NCBI RefSeq assembly: GCF_003600685.1
Contig: NZ_CP032084.1
Location: 1,426,001 to 1,490,000 of the forward strand
Source: Achromobacter sp. B7
Lineage (GTDB): Bacteria > Pseudomonadota > Gammaproteobacteria > Burkholderiales > Burkholderiaceae_B
Reading direction: 5' to 3'
DNA: 64,000 bases
The notes beneath the pieces were generated by a model. It was given only the letters and a program-made list of their open reading frames with translations. It had not been told where the DNA came from and ran no database searches. Shown in pieces: positions 24,580-33,463 of this stretch. The stretch's first letter is position 1. Each line of letters starts with the position of its first letter. A program made the translations under genes and the position numbers.

Positions 24580-27090
24580 GTGTCTGCTTCATCTCAATCG
24601 CGCCTGCGCGCCACACTGACGGCCGGCCGCAAGGCCGTGCTGACCGCCACTTGCGCGGGCGCGCTTGCCGCGGGCATGCCCGGTGCGTGGGCTCAGTCCG
24701 CGCCCGCCGCCGCCAACGCGCAGCGCAGCTACCAGATTCCCGCCGGTGCGCTGGCCGATGTGTTGACGCAGTTCGCCCGCACGGCTGGCGTGGTGCTGTC
24801 GTTCGATCCGGCTTTGGTGCGCGGCCAGCGATCCGACGGTTTGAATGGTGGCTATTCCGTGGGCGCCGGCTTTGCGCGCGTCTTGTCGGGCAGCGGCCTG
24901 CAGGCGCGTGCGCAATCCGGCAATACCTGGACGCTGGTGCCCGCGCCTGCCTCGCCGTCAGGTGACGCGCATGTGCTGGCGCCGGTGACGGTGTCCGGCA
25001 TGGCGGAAAGCGCGCTGGCGCCCACGGTGGGCTATGTGGCCAGCGCCAGCGTCAGCGCGACCAAGACCGACACACCGCTGATTGAAACGCCGCAATCGGT
25101 GTCGGTCATTACGCGCGAACAGATCACGGAGCAGGGCGCGCAGACGCTCAACCAGGTGCTGCGATACACCGCCGGCGTGGCGACCGAATCGCGCGGCGCC
25201 ACTGCCACGCGGCTGGACCAGTTCAATGTGCGGGGCTTTTCCGCATCGTCTTATCTGGACGGCTTGCGCGTATTTGGTGGCCGCGATGCGCTGCCGCAAG
25301 TCGATGCCTATCGCCTCGAACGGGTGGACGTGCTGAAGGGCCCGGCGTCGGTCATGTACGGCCAGGGAGGCCCGGGCGGCGTGGTGAACCAGGTCAGCAA
25401 GCGACCGCTGGAAGAGACGCTGCGCGAAGTGGAGGTGCAGGTTGGCAACTACGACTATGGCCGAGCCAACTTCGACTTTGGCGGGCCGGTCGATGAAGAC
25501 GGCAAGTTCTTGTATCGCCTGGTCGGCGCCGGCTATATGTCGGACGGCCAGGTGAAGGACACCAAAGAGCGCCGCTATTTTGTGTCGCCGGCCTTCACGT
25601 GGAAGCCCAGTGGCGATACCTCGCTGACCGTGCTGACCAATTTCCAGCGCGATCCGGACATGGGTTCGTACGGCAGCGTGTCGTCCATGCGTACGCTGTT
25701 GTCGGCGCCGGACGGCATCCGCCTGCCGGCGGATTACTACGATGGCGACGCCAATTTCGAAAAGAGCGACCGCAAGAGCTATTCATTGGGCTACGTGCTG
25801 GACCATCGGTTCAACGACACGTTCAAAGCCACGCAAAGCCTGCGCTGGACCCGTTCCGAAGCCAAGTACCGCAGCGTGTACGGCGCCATGACGAACAACT
25901 ACGGCTATACGGACCGCACCTATCTGTACCAGCAGCGCGCGGCGATCGCCACGGACGTGGACGTGGGCGCACTGACCATCGACAACAATGTGCAGGCCCG
26001 CTTCAACACCGGCAGCTTTGGTCACACCGCGTTGCTGGGCTTTGACTACCAGCACGTGAAGACAGACACGTTGTCGGGATCGGGCAGCGCGCCGCCGCTG
26101 TACGTGTTGAACCCGGATAACCGACAGCATATCGCCACTCCGGCATTTTCGTCGGATGCCACGTCCAGGCAGTACCAGGCCGGCTTGTACTTCCAGGACC
26201 AGATCAAGATCGACCGCCTGTCGGTGTTATTGGGGGGGCGCTATGACTGGGCCCGCACCGTCGGCGAAACCACGGCAATTTCCAGCGGCCGCGTCACCCC
26301 GTCGTCGCTGACCGCCGAGAAGTTCACGGGCCGCGCGGGCGTCATCTACAACTTCGATAATGGCGTGGCGCCGTACTTCAGCTATTCGGAATCGTTCGAG
26401 CCGCAGTCGGGCACGGGTTGGCAAAACGTGCCGTTCAAGCCCATCGAGGGCAAGCAATACGAAGTCGGCATCAAGTACCAGCCGCCGGGCAGCGCAACGT
26501 TGCTGACCTTCGCCGCCTTCGATATCCGACGCGAGAACATGACGACAACCGATCCGGACCCCACCCACGTGTGCGGCACGGCCGGCGGGCGCTGCTCGAT
26601 CCAGGCGGGCGAGCTGCGCACGCAGGGGATCGAGCTGGAAGCCAAGAGCGAGCCGCTGCGCGGCCTGACGCTGGTGGCAGCGTATTCGCTGATGGACAAC
26701 GAATATTCCAAGGCCAATCCGAACCTGGCGGGCTTGAACCTCAAAGGTAAATCGCCGGCCGGCGTACCGTCGCAACAGGCGTCCGCATGGGCACGCTACC
26801 AGCTGCAAGGGGGGCCGCTGGCGGGCATGGGCGTGGGCGGCGGCGTCCGTTATATCGGCTCGTCGTTCGTTGACGAAGCCAATACCTACAAGGTGCCTTC
26901 CGTCACGCTGTTCGACTTGATGCTGGACTATGACCTGGGCCGCGTGTCGCCTTCGTTGAAGGGCATGCAAGTGGCGTTGAACGTGCAGAACCTGTTCGAC
27001 AAGGAGTATGTCGCGTCGTGCCTGGGTGAGTCCTGGTGCTGGTACGGTTACCAGCGTTCGGTGAAGGCCAGCGTGCGTTATCGCTGGTAA
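24580..27090 (+). CDS. TonB-dependent siderophore receptor with signalling domain
   Basis: This outer-membrane receptor of about 836 residues starts at GTG 24580, which has AGGGAGAG at good spacing. A signal peptide ends near AWAQSA. A STN signalling domain follows (YQIPAGALADVLTQFARTAG), then a plug domain (TPQSVSVITREQI, LERVDVLKGPASVMYGQ, GPGGVVNQVSKRP) and a beta barrel that ends in the aromatic Trp of SVRYRW. Closest in type are FpvA/FhuE-like ferric-siderophore receptors. The STN domain and upstream sigma/FecR genes show it is a signal transducer that induces its own expression. The siderophore is not deducible. Confidence 0.93.
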   Translation: MSASSQSRLRATLTAGRKAVLTATCAGALAAGMPGAWAQSAPAAANAQRSYQIPAGALADVLTQFARTAGVVLSFDPALVRGQRSDGLNGGYSVGAGFARVLSGSGLQARAQSGNTWTLVPAPASPSGDAHVLAPVTVSGMAESALAPTVGYVASASVSATKTDTPLIETPQSVSVITREQITEQGAQTLNQVLRYTAGVATESRGATATRLDQFNVRGFSASSYLDGLRVFGGRDALPQVDAYRLERVDVLKGPASVMYGQGGPGGVVNQVSKRPLEETLREVEVQVGNYDYGRANFDFGGPVDEDGKFLYRLVGAGYMSDGQVKDTKERRYFVSPAFTWKPSGDTSLTVLTNFQRDPDMGSYGSVSSMRTLLSAPDGIRLPADYYDGDANFEKSDRKSYSLGYVLDHRFNDTFKATQSLRWTRSEAKYRSVYGAMTNNYGYTDRTYLYQQRAAIATDVDVGALTIDNNVQARFNTGSFGHTALLGFDYQHVKTDTLSGSGSAPPLYVLNPDNRQHIATPAFSSDATSRQYQAGLYFQDQIKIDRLSVLLGGRYDWARTVGETTAISSGRVTPSSLTAEKFTGRAGVIYNFDNGVAPYFSYSESFEPQSGTGWQNVPFKPIEGKQYEVGIKYQPPGSATLLTFAAFDIRRENMTTTDPDPTHVCGTAGGRCSIQAGELRTQGIELEAKSEPLRGLTLVAAYSLMDNEYSKANPNLAGLNLKGKSPAGVPSQQASAWARYQLQGGPLAGMGVGGGVRYIGSSFVDEANTYKVPSVTLFDLMLDYDLGRVSPSLKGMQVALNVQNLFDKEYVASCLGESWCWYGYQRSVKASVRYRW

Positions 27091-27148
27091 ACCGGGAGTA
27101 CAAAGCGCGGCAGGTTGCGCCGCAGCGGGCGGACCGATGGCCCGCCCG

Positions 27149-27199
27149 CTGCACTTCAGGGGCTGCACTTCCGGGGCTGCACCCCGGAGGCTGCGTTTC
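27149..27199 (+). repeat. 14-bp imperfect tandem repeat
   Basis: Three and a half copies of a 14-base unit (CTGCACTTCAGGGG and variants) follow a GC hairpin (GCGGGCGG/CCGCCCGC) between the converging receptor and ABC-binding-protein genes. The hairpin may end transcription of the receptor gene; the repeat has no known role. Confidence 0.55.
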
Positions 27200-27211
27200 A
27201 AGCACCGTGCC

Positions 27212-28231
27212 TCAGGCGCTGCGCGCCTCTGCGACAAACGCGCGCCAGCGTGCAAGAAAGGCCTCGCGACCGGCAGAAGCTTCGGCTTCATCGACCGGCA
27301 CGATCTTGATGTCGGCAAGCGGCGGCATGTCCAGGTGCTTGCTGACGTCGATGTCGTCGCGGCTGGGGCGGCGATAGGCGTTTTGCAGCAATGCCAATTG
27401 CATCTCGCGCGACAGCAGCAGGTCGTACATCAGGCCGGCGGCCTGCGGGTTGGGCGAGTTCTTCACCATGGCCATGTTGTCGGCCACGGTGAAGGTGCCG
27501 TCCGACGGGTACATGATGCCGATTTCCTTCTGGCCGCCCGCCACATAGGGATACGCCGTCGATTCGAAGGTGATGCCCACGGCGTATTCCCCCTGGCCCA
27601 CGCTGCGAACCACATGCGAGGCCGCGCTGGAGACGCTGACGTTGCGCGCCAGCGCCCGCAAGCCGTCGGTACCCAGGACACGCTCGATGCCCCACAACGC
27701 GGTAAAGGCTGTGGAACTGTTGCCGGGGTCGCCGATGATGACCTTGCCTTTGAAGCGGCGGTCGGTCAGGTCGGCCCACGAGGTGGGCGCGGGGCCGGAC
27801 AGCTGCCGCGCATTGACCATGCCGACCACGACGTGCAGGTTGGCGGCCATCCAGAGGTCGTCCGGGCCATGCAGGGGTTCGGGAATCGCGGCGATGTGCT
27901 TTGAGCGGTAAGGCTCGAACAAGGCGCGGTAGCCGTGCATGACGTTGGCGCTGGATGTCCAGAAAAGATCGCCCTTGGGCTGGCCCGCTTCGGCCTCGAT
28001 TCGTTTCAGCAACTGGCTGCTGCCGCCCGCCACCGTGCTGGGCTTGATATGGGGCAGCAGGTCGCGCGCGAGATCGCTGGCGGTCTCGACGGACTGCGCG
28101 TTCAAGGTGGTGTACAGAACGACTTTTTCGGCCCGCTGCGCCAGCGCCTGGGCGGGCAGCGCGCCGATGCCTCCGGTGACGGCCAGCAGCTTGAGCACCT
28201 GGCGGCGGTTGAAAGAGGGAAGCTGGATCAT
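27212..28231 (-). CDS. Periplasmic substrate-binding protein of an Fbp/Afu-type ABC transporter
   Basis: This 339-residue extracellular solute-binding protein has a Tat-like leader (RRQVLKLLAVTGG) ending at ALA-QRA. The family segments VVLYTTLNAQS, IEAEAGQPKGDLFWTSSANV and GKVIIGDPGNSSTAFTALWG place it near the FbpA/FutA/AfuA/AepX binding proteins. It contains no adjacent Tyr-Tyr pair, which ferric-ion-binding members use to hold iron. A hexose-phosphate, phosphonate or other anionic ligand is therefore as likely as iron. It is last in the minus-strand array, with AAGGA before its ATG. Assignment to the family is firm; the ligand is open. Confidence 0.85.
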   Translation of the reverse strand: MIQLPSFNRRQVLKLLAVTGGIGALPAQALAQRAEKVVLYTTLNAQSVETASDLARDLLPHIKPSTVAGGSSQLLKRIEAEAGQPKGDLFWTSSANVMHGYRALFEPYRSKHIAAIPEPLHGPDDLWMAANLHVVVGMVNARQLSGPAPTSWADLTDRRFKGKVIIGDPGNSSTAFTALWGIERVLGTDGLRALARNVSVSSAASHVVRSVGQGEYAVGITFESTAYPYVAGGQKEIGIMYPSDGTFTVADNMAMVKNSPNPQAAGLMYDLLLSREMQLALLQNAYRRPSRDDIDVSKHLDMPPLADIKIVPVDEAEASAGREAFLARWRAFVAEARSA

Positions 28232-28267
28232 GGCGGTTCCTTGTTGGGTAAGGTGTAAGAGCCCGGC

Positions 28268-29917
28268 TCAGGCAAAGAGCCGGATATTGAAGACACGGGT
28301 CGCCAGCAGCACCGGCGCCAGAATCACGGCGATCAGCACCAGACCATAGGCCGATGCCTGCGCCATGAGGCCGCTGTCGATCAAGCGGAAAATCTGGATG
28401 GGCAGCGTTTCATGGCCCGGCGAATACACAATGACTGACGCGCTCAGTTCGGAGACGGTGGTGGTCCAGGTCAGGACGGCGGCCGCGGCGATCGCGGGCG
28501 CCATCAAGGGCAGCACCACCTTCAAGAAGGACGCCAGCGGCGGCACTCCCAGGCTGATGGATGCCTCTTCGATGGAATCGGGCAGGTTGAACAGCGTGGA
28601 CGACGCGTTGCGCACGCCAAACGGCAGCCGCCGCACGATGTAGGCCAGCACGATCAATGACGCGGTGCCGGACAAATCGAACGCGCCATGGCCGAAGGTC
28701 ATCAATAGGCCGATGCCGATTACCGTGCCGGACAGCGCCAACGGAATCGAGCTGAGGTAATCCAGCCAAGGCGTCAACACATTGCGCTTCTTGACGATGA
28801 GGTAGCTGGCCAGCGTGCTGAAGGCAATGGCGATCAGCGTGGCGGCGCCGGCGAACAAGACGGAGTTCAGCACCGGGCCGGGGGCATTGATCAGCACGCG
28901 TTCCAGATGCGCAAGCGTCCATTCACCCCAACGCATGACCGGGCCGTGCGCGCGCGTGAAGGCGCCCACGGCGAGGGTGCCCAGCGGCAACATGGACAGC
29001 GTCATCACAGCCAGCGCCGCCCCCGCCATCGCCAGCCCCGGCCCGCGTATCGGCGTCTCGGGCGCGGCGCGCCCTTGCGTGATTTCATAGCGGCCACGCG
29101 ACACGATCCAGCGTTGCAGGAACAGGGCCAGCATCACCAGGGCAATCGATGTGGTGGCCAGCGTGCTTTGCATGACCGGGTCGCTGCCGGTTTCGGACAC
29201 GGACGCCTGATAGGTCAATACCGACAGCAGTTCGACCCGATGCCCGAGAATCATCGACGTGGCGAAATTGCCCACCACCATGGTGAAGACAAGCAGCGCG
29301 CTGGCCAGCACGGCGGGCAGCACGACGGGGGCCATTACCTTCAGGCGCGATATCGGCGGCGACGTACCCAGGCTTTGGGCGGCCTCTTCAAGCTGCGCAT
29401 CAAAGCCACGGATAGCGGCCAGCGTGCCTATGTAGATGTACGCGTAATACGTGAACGTCATGACGGTCAGCAAGCCCGGCCAGCCGTAGAACGACGGCGG
29501 GTCCAGCCCCAGGCCGTCGCGCAGCGCGCGCGTCAGCACGCCGTTGTTGCCCAGGATCATCAGCCAGGTTTGCGCCCCGATGACTTCGGGAATGATGAGC
29601 GTGATCAAGGGCAGGATCGACACCAAGGCCTTGCCGGGATAGCGGTGTCGCGCGGTCAGGTAGGCCAGCGGCACGCCGATGGCGGCGGCCAGCAGCGTGA
29701 CGCCGGCGCCCAGCAGCAAGGTGTTGCCGATGGCGCGCACATAACGCGGATCCGCCAGCATGATCTGCCAGCCGGACAGGCCTTCGTCGTTGCGGGCCAG
29801 CACGCTGGCCGACAGGATGTTCAGCACGGGCCACACCAGGAATACCAGCAACACGGCCAGCACCGCCAGCGACAACCACGTCCAGGGCGACCGCAGAATG
29901 GGGACCAGGCGCTTCAT
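28268..29917 (-). CDS. ABC transporter permease, duplicated (Fbp/Afu type)
   Basis: This 549-residue inner-membrane permease has two binding-protein-dependent transport domains in one chain, each with about six helices and an EAA-like loop (first: EEAAQSLGTSPPISRLKVMAPVV; second: EEASISLGVPPLASFLKVVLPLM). The duplicated architecture is typical of FbpB/AfuB/PhnU-like systems. Its ATG overlaps the stop of the ATPase gene by four bases (ATGA), so they are translationally coupled. It pairs with the ATPase upstream and the binding protein downstream. Confidence 0.92.
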   Translation of the reverse strand: MKRLVPILRSPWTWLSLAVLAVLLVFLVWPVLNILSASVLARNDEGLSGWQIMLADPRYVRAIGNTLLLGAGVTLLAAAIGVPLAYLTARHRYPGKALVSILPLITLIIPEVIGAQTWLMILGNNGVLTRALRDGLGLDPPSFYGWPGLLTVMTFTYYAYIYIGTLAAIRGFDAQLEEAAQSLGTSPPISRLKVMAPVVLPAVLASALLVFTMVVGNFATSMILGHRVELLSVLTYQASVSETGSDPVMQSTLATTSIALVMLALFLQRWIVSRGRYEITQGRAAPETPIRGPGLAMAGAALAVMTLSMLPLGTLAVGAFTRAHGPVMRWGEWTLAHLERVLINAPGPVLNSVLFAGAATLIAIAFSTLASYLIVKKRNVLTPWLDYLSSIPLALSGTVIGIGLLMTFGHGAFDLSGTASLIVLAYIVRRLPFGVRNASSTLFNLPDSIEEASISLGVPPLASFLKVVLPLMAPAIAAAAVLTWTTTVSELSASVIVYSPGHETLPIQIFRLIDSGLMAQASAYGLVLIAVILAPVLLATRVFNIRLFA

Positions 29918-30963
29918 GATGCCAAGACCAGGGTTTTTTGCGGGTTGAACACCAGGTCCACCTCGGTTCCTCGTGCCAGCGCCGCGATCGGGTCGCCGTG
30001 CACGTCCACGTTCATATGGCGGCCGCTGGGCAGTTCGACGCGGTAGTTTGTCTTGATGCCCAGGTACTGCTGCGTCAGGATCCGCGCGGGCACGCCGGCC
30101 CCGGCGGTGGTGGACAGCAGGATGTCTTCGGGGCGCGCCACCAGAACGGCCTGGCCCGTCACGGGCACCGGGGCATGCGCGGCCACGGGGTGTCCATCGA
30201 CCTGCAAGCGGACGGGCCCGATCTCATGCGCGTGGCATTGCACGGGCAGCAGGTTGGCCGCACCGATGAAGTCCGCCACGTAGCCGCTGGCCGGCTGGCT
30301 GTAGATGTCGCGCGGCGTGCCCAACTGCGCCACGCGGCCCTGCTGCATGACGGCGATCTGGTCGGATAGCGCCAGCGCTTCTTCCTGATCGTGGGTGACA
30401 AAGACGGTGGTGATGCCGGCCTCGCGCTGGAGCTCGGCGATGGTCTGGCGTACCTGGATGCGCAGCTTGGCGTCCAGGTTGGAAAGCGGTTCATCCATCA
30501 GCAGCACCTGCGGCTGGATGACCAGCGCGCGTGCAAGCGCGACGCGCTGCCGCTGTCCGCCGGACAATTCGGCGGGTAGTCTTGCCGCGTATTGCCCCAG
30601 GCCCACCCGTTCCAATGCCGCGGTCACCCGCTGCTGGATCTGGGCGGACGCCACCTTTCTTGCGCGCAACCCGTAGGCCGCGTTGTCGAACACGCTGCGG
30701 TTGGGAAACAGTGCGTAGTCCTGGAACACCATGCCGATGTTGCGTTGGTGCGCGGGCAGGCGGGTCACGTCCTTGCCGCCGAAACGCAGGTGGCCGGATG
30801 CAATGGGCGTGAATCCCGCGATGGCGCGCAGCAGGGTGGTCTTGCCGCAGCCGCTGGGCCCCAGCAAGGTAAAAAAGGCGCCGGGAGGAATATCCAGGCT
30901 CAGGCCGTCGATGACGCGCTGATCGCCGTACGAAATGCAGAGTTTTTCAATGCGGATGTCCAT
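29914..30963 (-). CDS. ABC transporter ATP-binding protein (Fbp/Pot type, with TOBE domain)
   Basis: This 349-residue ATPase has Walker A GPSGCGKTT near residue 35, Q-loop MVFQDYALFPN, signature LSGGQRQRVALARAL, Walker B VLLMDEPLSNLD, and the switch His in VTHDQEEAL. A C-terminal TOBE-like domain (about 240-349) includes LVARPEDILLS. It powers import with the double permease and the binding protein encoded next. AGGAG lies about 12 bases before the start. It follows the phosphatase gene in the same transcript direction. Confidence 0.93.
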   Translation of the reverse strand: MDIRIEKLCISYGDQRVIDGLSLDIPPGAFFTLLGPSGCGKTTLLRAIAGFTPIASGHLRFGGKDVTRLPAHQRNIGMVFQDYALFPNRSVFDNAAYGLRARKVASAQIQQRVTAALERVGLGQYAARLPAELSGGQRQRVALARALVIQPQVLLMDEPLSNLDAKLRIQVRQTIAELQREAGITTVFVTHDQEEALALSDQIAVMQQGRVAQLGTPRDIYSQPASGYVADFIGAANLLPVQCHAHEIGPVRLQVDGHPVAAHAPVPVTGQAVLVARPEDILLSTTAGAGVPARILTQQYLGIKTNYRVELPSGRHMNVDVHGDPIAALARGTEVDLVFNPQKTLVLAS

Positions 30964-31005
30964 GCCCGGGGGCTCCTGATGCGTGCAAGTGTTGGGGTGG
31001 AAGAA

Positions 31006-31875
31006 TCAATCCATTGCCATTGCGTGGCGCACCAGCTGCAGGGCTTGCCGATGGCGTTCCGGGTCGCCCGCGGCCAGGATGCGCGACGCCGGGTTGTCCA
31101 GCCCGAGCGGCCGGCCGTTCCAGTCGGTAATGACGCCCCCGGCGCCCTGGATGACGGGGATGAAAGGCGCGTAGTCGTAAAGCGCCAGGCGGGCGTCGAT
31201 GGCGATGTCGGTGCGGCCGGCGGCCAGCAGCCCATACGCCAGGCAGCATCCGCCGTAGATGCGCCAGCGGGTACGTTCCCGCAGCGCCTGGAAGGCGGGA
31301 AGCTCGTCGGGCGCGTAAAAGTCCGGGTTGCTGGTGCTGAGCATCGCATCGCCCAGTTGGCCGCAGGCGCGCGTGTGGCAGGGCACGCCGTGATGCAGGG
31401 TGGGGCGTCCGGCAGCGCCGACCCAGCGGTCGCCCGTGGCGGGGAAATCCATGACGCCCAGCACCGGCGTGCCGCGCTGCATAAGCGCGATCAAGGTGCC
31501 GAAGACCGGCACGCCGGCAAGAAAGGGCGCGGTACCGTCGATGGGGTCAAGCACCCAGACATACTCGGCGTCCAGCCGGACGGTGCCACCTTCTTCTCCG
31601 TAGATGCCGTGTTGCGGGTAGGCGGCTTCAATGCGCTCGCGCAGGTGCGCTTCGATGGCCTGGTCAAGGGCGGTGACCAGGCTGCGGTCCGGTTTGATTT
31701 CCGTGCGCGGCAGGCGGGGTGTGGCGGCGTCGGCGCTGGCACTGGCGTCGGCACTGGCGCTGGCATTGCCGCTATCGGCGTAGACAGAGTCGCGCAGGTA
31801 CGGCGCGTACATTTTCCGCGCCTCGTCAGCCAAGCCTTGCGCAAACGCGATGTGGGCGTCCAGGGTGTTCGTCAT
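31006..31875 (-). CDS. Inositol-monophosphatase-family phosphatase
   Basis: This 289-residue Mg-dependent phosphatase has the family metal sites GEEGG (Glu94/95), DPIDGT (Asp110, Asp113) and a late LYDYAPFIPVIQGAGG. It resembles histidinol-phosphatase/IMPase members that act on sugar or inositol phosphates. The ATG at 31875 has AAGGAA seven bases upstream; the 69 codons before it are Pro/Arg-rich and overlap the neighbour. An unusual Ala/Ser/Asp-rich insert (about 36-50) sits between helix 1 and the conserved KPDRSLVTALD. It lies between the hydroxyproline genes and the ABC transporter genes, so it may dephosphorylate what the transporter brings in (inference). Confidence 0.87.
   Translation of the reverse strand: MTNTLDAHIAFAQGLADEARKMYAPYLRDSVYADSGNASASADASASADAATPRLPRTEIKPDRSLVTALDQAIEAHLRERIEAAYPQHGIYGEEGGTVRLDAEYVWVLDPIDGTAPFLAGVPVFGTLIALMQRGTPVLGVMDFPATGDRWVGAAGRPTLHHGVPCHTRACGQLGDAMLSTSNPDFYAPDELPAFQALRERTRWRIYGGCCLAYGLLAAGRTDIAIDARLALYDYAPFIPVIQGAGGVITDWNGRPLGLDNPASRILAAGDPERHRQALQLVRHAMAMD
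31729..31764 (-). repeat. In-frame 18-bp repeat inside the phosphatase gene
   Basis: Two nearly identical 18-base units encode the low-complexity ASASAD stretch near the N-terminus of the phosphatase. The insert keeps frame and lies outside the conserved fold, so it is probably a surface loop. Confidence 0.6.
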
Positions 31876-31885
31876 GAAGGTTTCC

Positions 31886-33463
31886 TTAGTCGAGCGAATT
31901 GCCGGATGAGGACGCGAGGGCCGCCAGCGTGTCGATGCGGGCGGGCGCAAGCAGATGCCGCGGGGGTAAGGGCTGCCAGCCATAAAGCGCTTGGGTGGCG
32001 GCGCCGCAGATGCGGCCCTGGCAGGCGCCCATGCCGCAACGCGTGTGCAGCTTGGCGTCGGTCCAGTTTTGATGCGCCGCAAGCGCGGACTGCGGCACGT
32101 CTTCGCATCGGCAAATCAGGGTGTCGGGGCGTGCCAGGGACAACAGCGGCGCGCGTAGCGCGAAGGGGGTGCGCAGTGCGTCGGCGAATTCCTGCCAACG
32201 TGCAAGATCGTTCGACAGGCGCGCGGCCTGGGTAAGTTCGCCCACCGCCGCATGGCCGGCGCGCGCGCCCTGTACCCGGGCGCGTTCGTTGCCGCCGATG
32301 CCCGTGCATTCGCCTGCCGCGAAGATGCCCGGGACGGTGGTTTGCTGCATGTCATCCACTTGCAGGCCTGCGTGCGTGTCCAAGTCGCAGCCCAGCATCT
32401 GGCCCAGCTTGATGTTGGGCACCAGGCCAAAGCCGCAGGCCAAGCGATGGCAGGCGATGGTTTCTTCGCCGTCGGCTCGGCGCAGCCGCACCTGTTGCAC
32501 GCGCCCATCGCCGGTGGCTTCCAGCACGTGGCTGGAAGCTCGGTAGTGCGGGTTGAACAGCGCGGCGGCCTGCGCGGCCTTGGCGGGCCAGCGGTGCAAG
32601 CGATAGCCAAAGCGCAGCAAGGCGCGCCAGTCTGCTTGCTCGGCAATGCGCACGACGCGCGCGCCCGCCCGATGGGCGGCATGCGCCGCGGCAAGCAGCA
32701 AGGGGCCCGTGCCGGCGATGACGATGCGCTTGCCGCGCAGCCTTACGCCCGCCTTTATCAAGGCTTGCAGGCCGCCCGCGCCGGTCACGCCAGGCAAGGT
32801 CCAGCCGGGAAACGGCAACAGAAGCTCGCGAGCGCCGGTGCACAGGATCAGCGCGCCATAGTGCTGCGCCCAACCTTGGCGCGCATTCTCCAGCATCAGC
32901 GCCCGTTGGCCGGGCAAGCCGGCCATGCCGATGACACGGGTGTCGCCAAGCAGCGTGATATTCGAATATCGCGCCAGTTGTTCCCGCAGGCGTCGGGCCA
33001 GGGCAGGCACGGAGGCGCCTGGCCCATCACGCCAGATCTGGCCGCCGGGTGCGGCGTTGTCGTCGACCAGCACAATGACGCGTCCGCTGGGCGCGGCTGC
33101 CAGCGCGGCGGACATCCCCGCAGGCCCGGCGCCGATGATGAGCAGGTCGCAGGCGTTAGCGGCATCGTCTTGTGCAAGGGGGGCGTCAGGCGGGGTGCCG
33201 TGCTCCAGTACCGTGTCCACGCGCATGCCTTCGTGGCAGCGGGCTTGGCAGGCCAGGCGCAGGTGGCCATCGACCAGGACCCGGCATTCGTGACAGACGC
33301 CCATGCCGCAGAATGCCGCGCGTTTTTCGCCGGACACCGATACGCGCGAGTTGCCGGGCGACCTGGCGGCCAACGCGGCGGCGACGCTGCTGCCCGGCTC
33401 CACCCGCATCGGCCGGCCGTCCAGCAGGATACGAAGGCGGGCGGAGTCTCGCGGATGCGTCAT
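31886..33463 (-). CDS. Fused 2Fe-2S/FAD subunit of D-hydroxyproline dehydrogenase
   Basis: This 525-residue fusion begins with a ferredoxin-like domain (1-85) binding [2Fe-2S] by Cys52, Cys57, Cys60 and Cys72 (FCGMGVCHEC, LACQARC). A two-dinucleotide FAD/NAD oxidoreductase domain follows (IIGAGPAG near 110, VIAGTGPLLLAAA). The C-terminus is a BFD-like cysteine cluster (LICRCED and CGMGACQGRIC). In Pseudomonas the corresponding alpha and gamma subunits of D-hydroxyproline dehydrogenase (LhpE, LhpF), and the related hydrogen cyanide synthase subunits HcnB and HcnA, are separate. The gene overlaps lhpB by four bases, supporting one heteromeric enzyme. The phosphatase gene starts 10 bases after its stop. 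Confidence 0.88.
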   Translation of the reverse strand: MTHPRDSARLRILLDGRPMRVEPGSSVAAALAARSPGNSRVSVSGEKRAAFCGMGVCHECRVLVDGHLRLACQARCHEGMRVDTVLEHGTPPDAPLAQDDAANACDLLIIGAGPAGMSAALAAAPSGRVIVLVDDNAAPGGQIWRDGPGASVPALARRLREQLARYSNITLLGDTRVIGMAGLPGQRALMLENARQGWAQHYGALILCTGARELLLPFPGWTLPGVTGAGGLQALIKAGVRLRGKRIVIAGTGPLLLAAAHAAHRAGARVVRIAEQADWRALLRFGYRLHRWPAKAAQAAALFNPHYRASSHVLEATGDGRVQQVRLRRADGEETIACHRLACGFGLVPNIKLGQMLGCDLDTHAGLQVDDMQQTTVPGIFAAGECTGIGGNERARVQGARAGHAAVGELTQAARLSNDLARWQEFADALRTPFALRAPLLSLARPDTLICRCEDVPQSALAAHQNWTDAKLHTRCGMGACQGRICGAATQALYGWQPLPPRHLLAPARIDTLAALASSSGNSLD

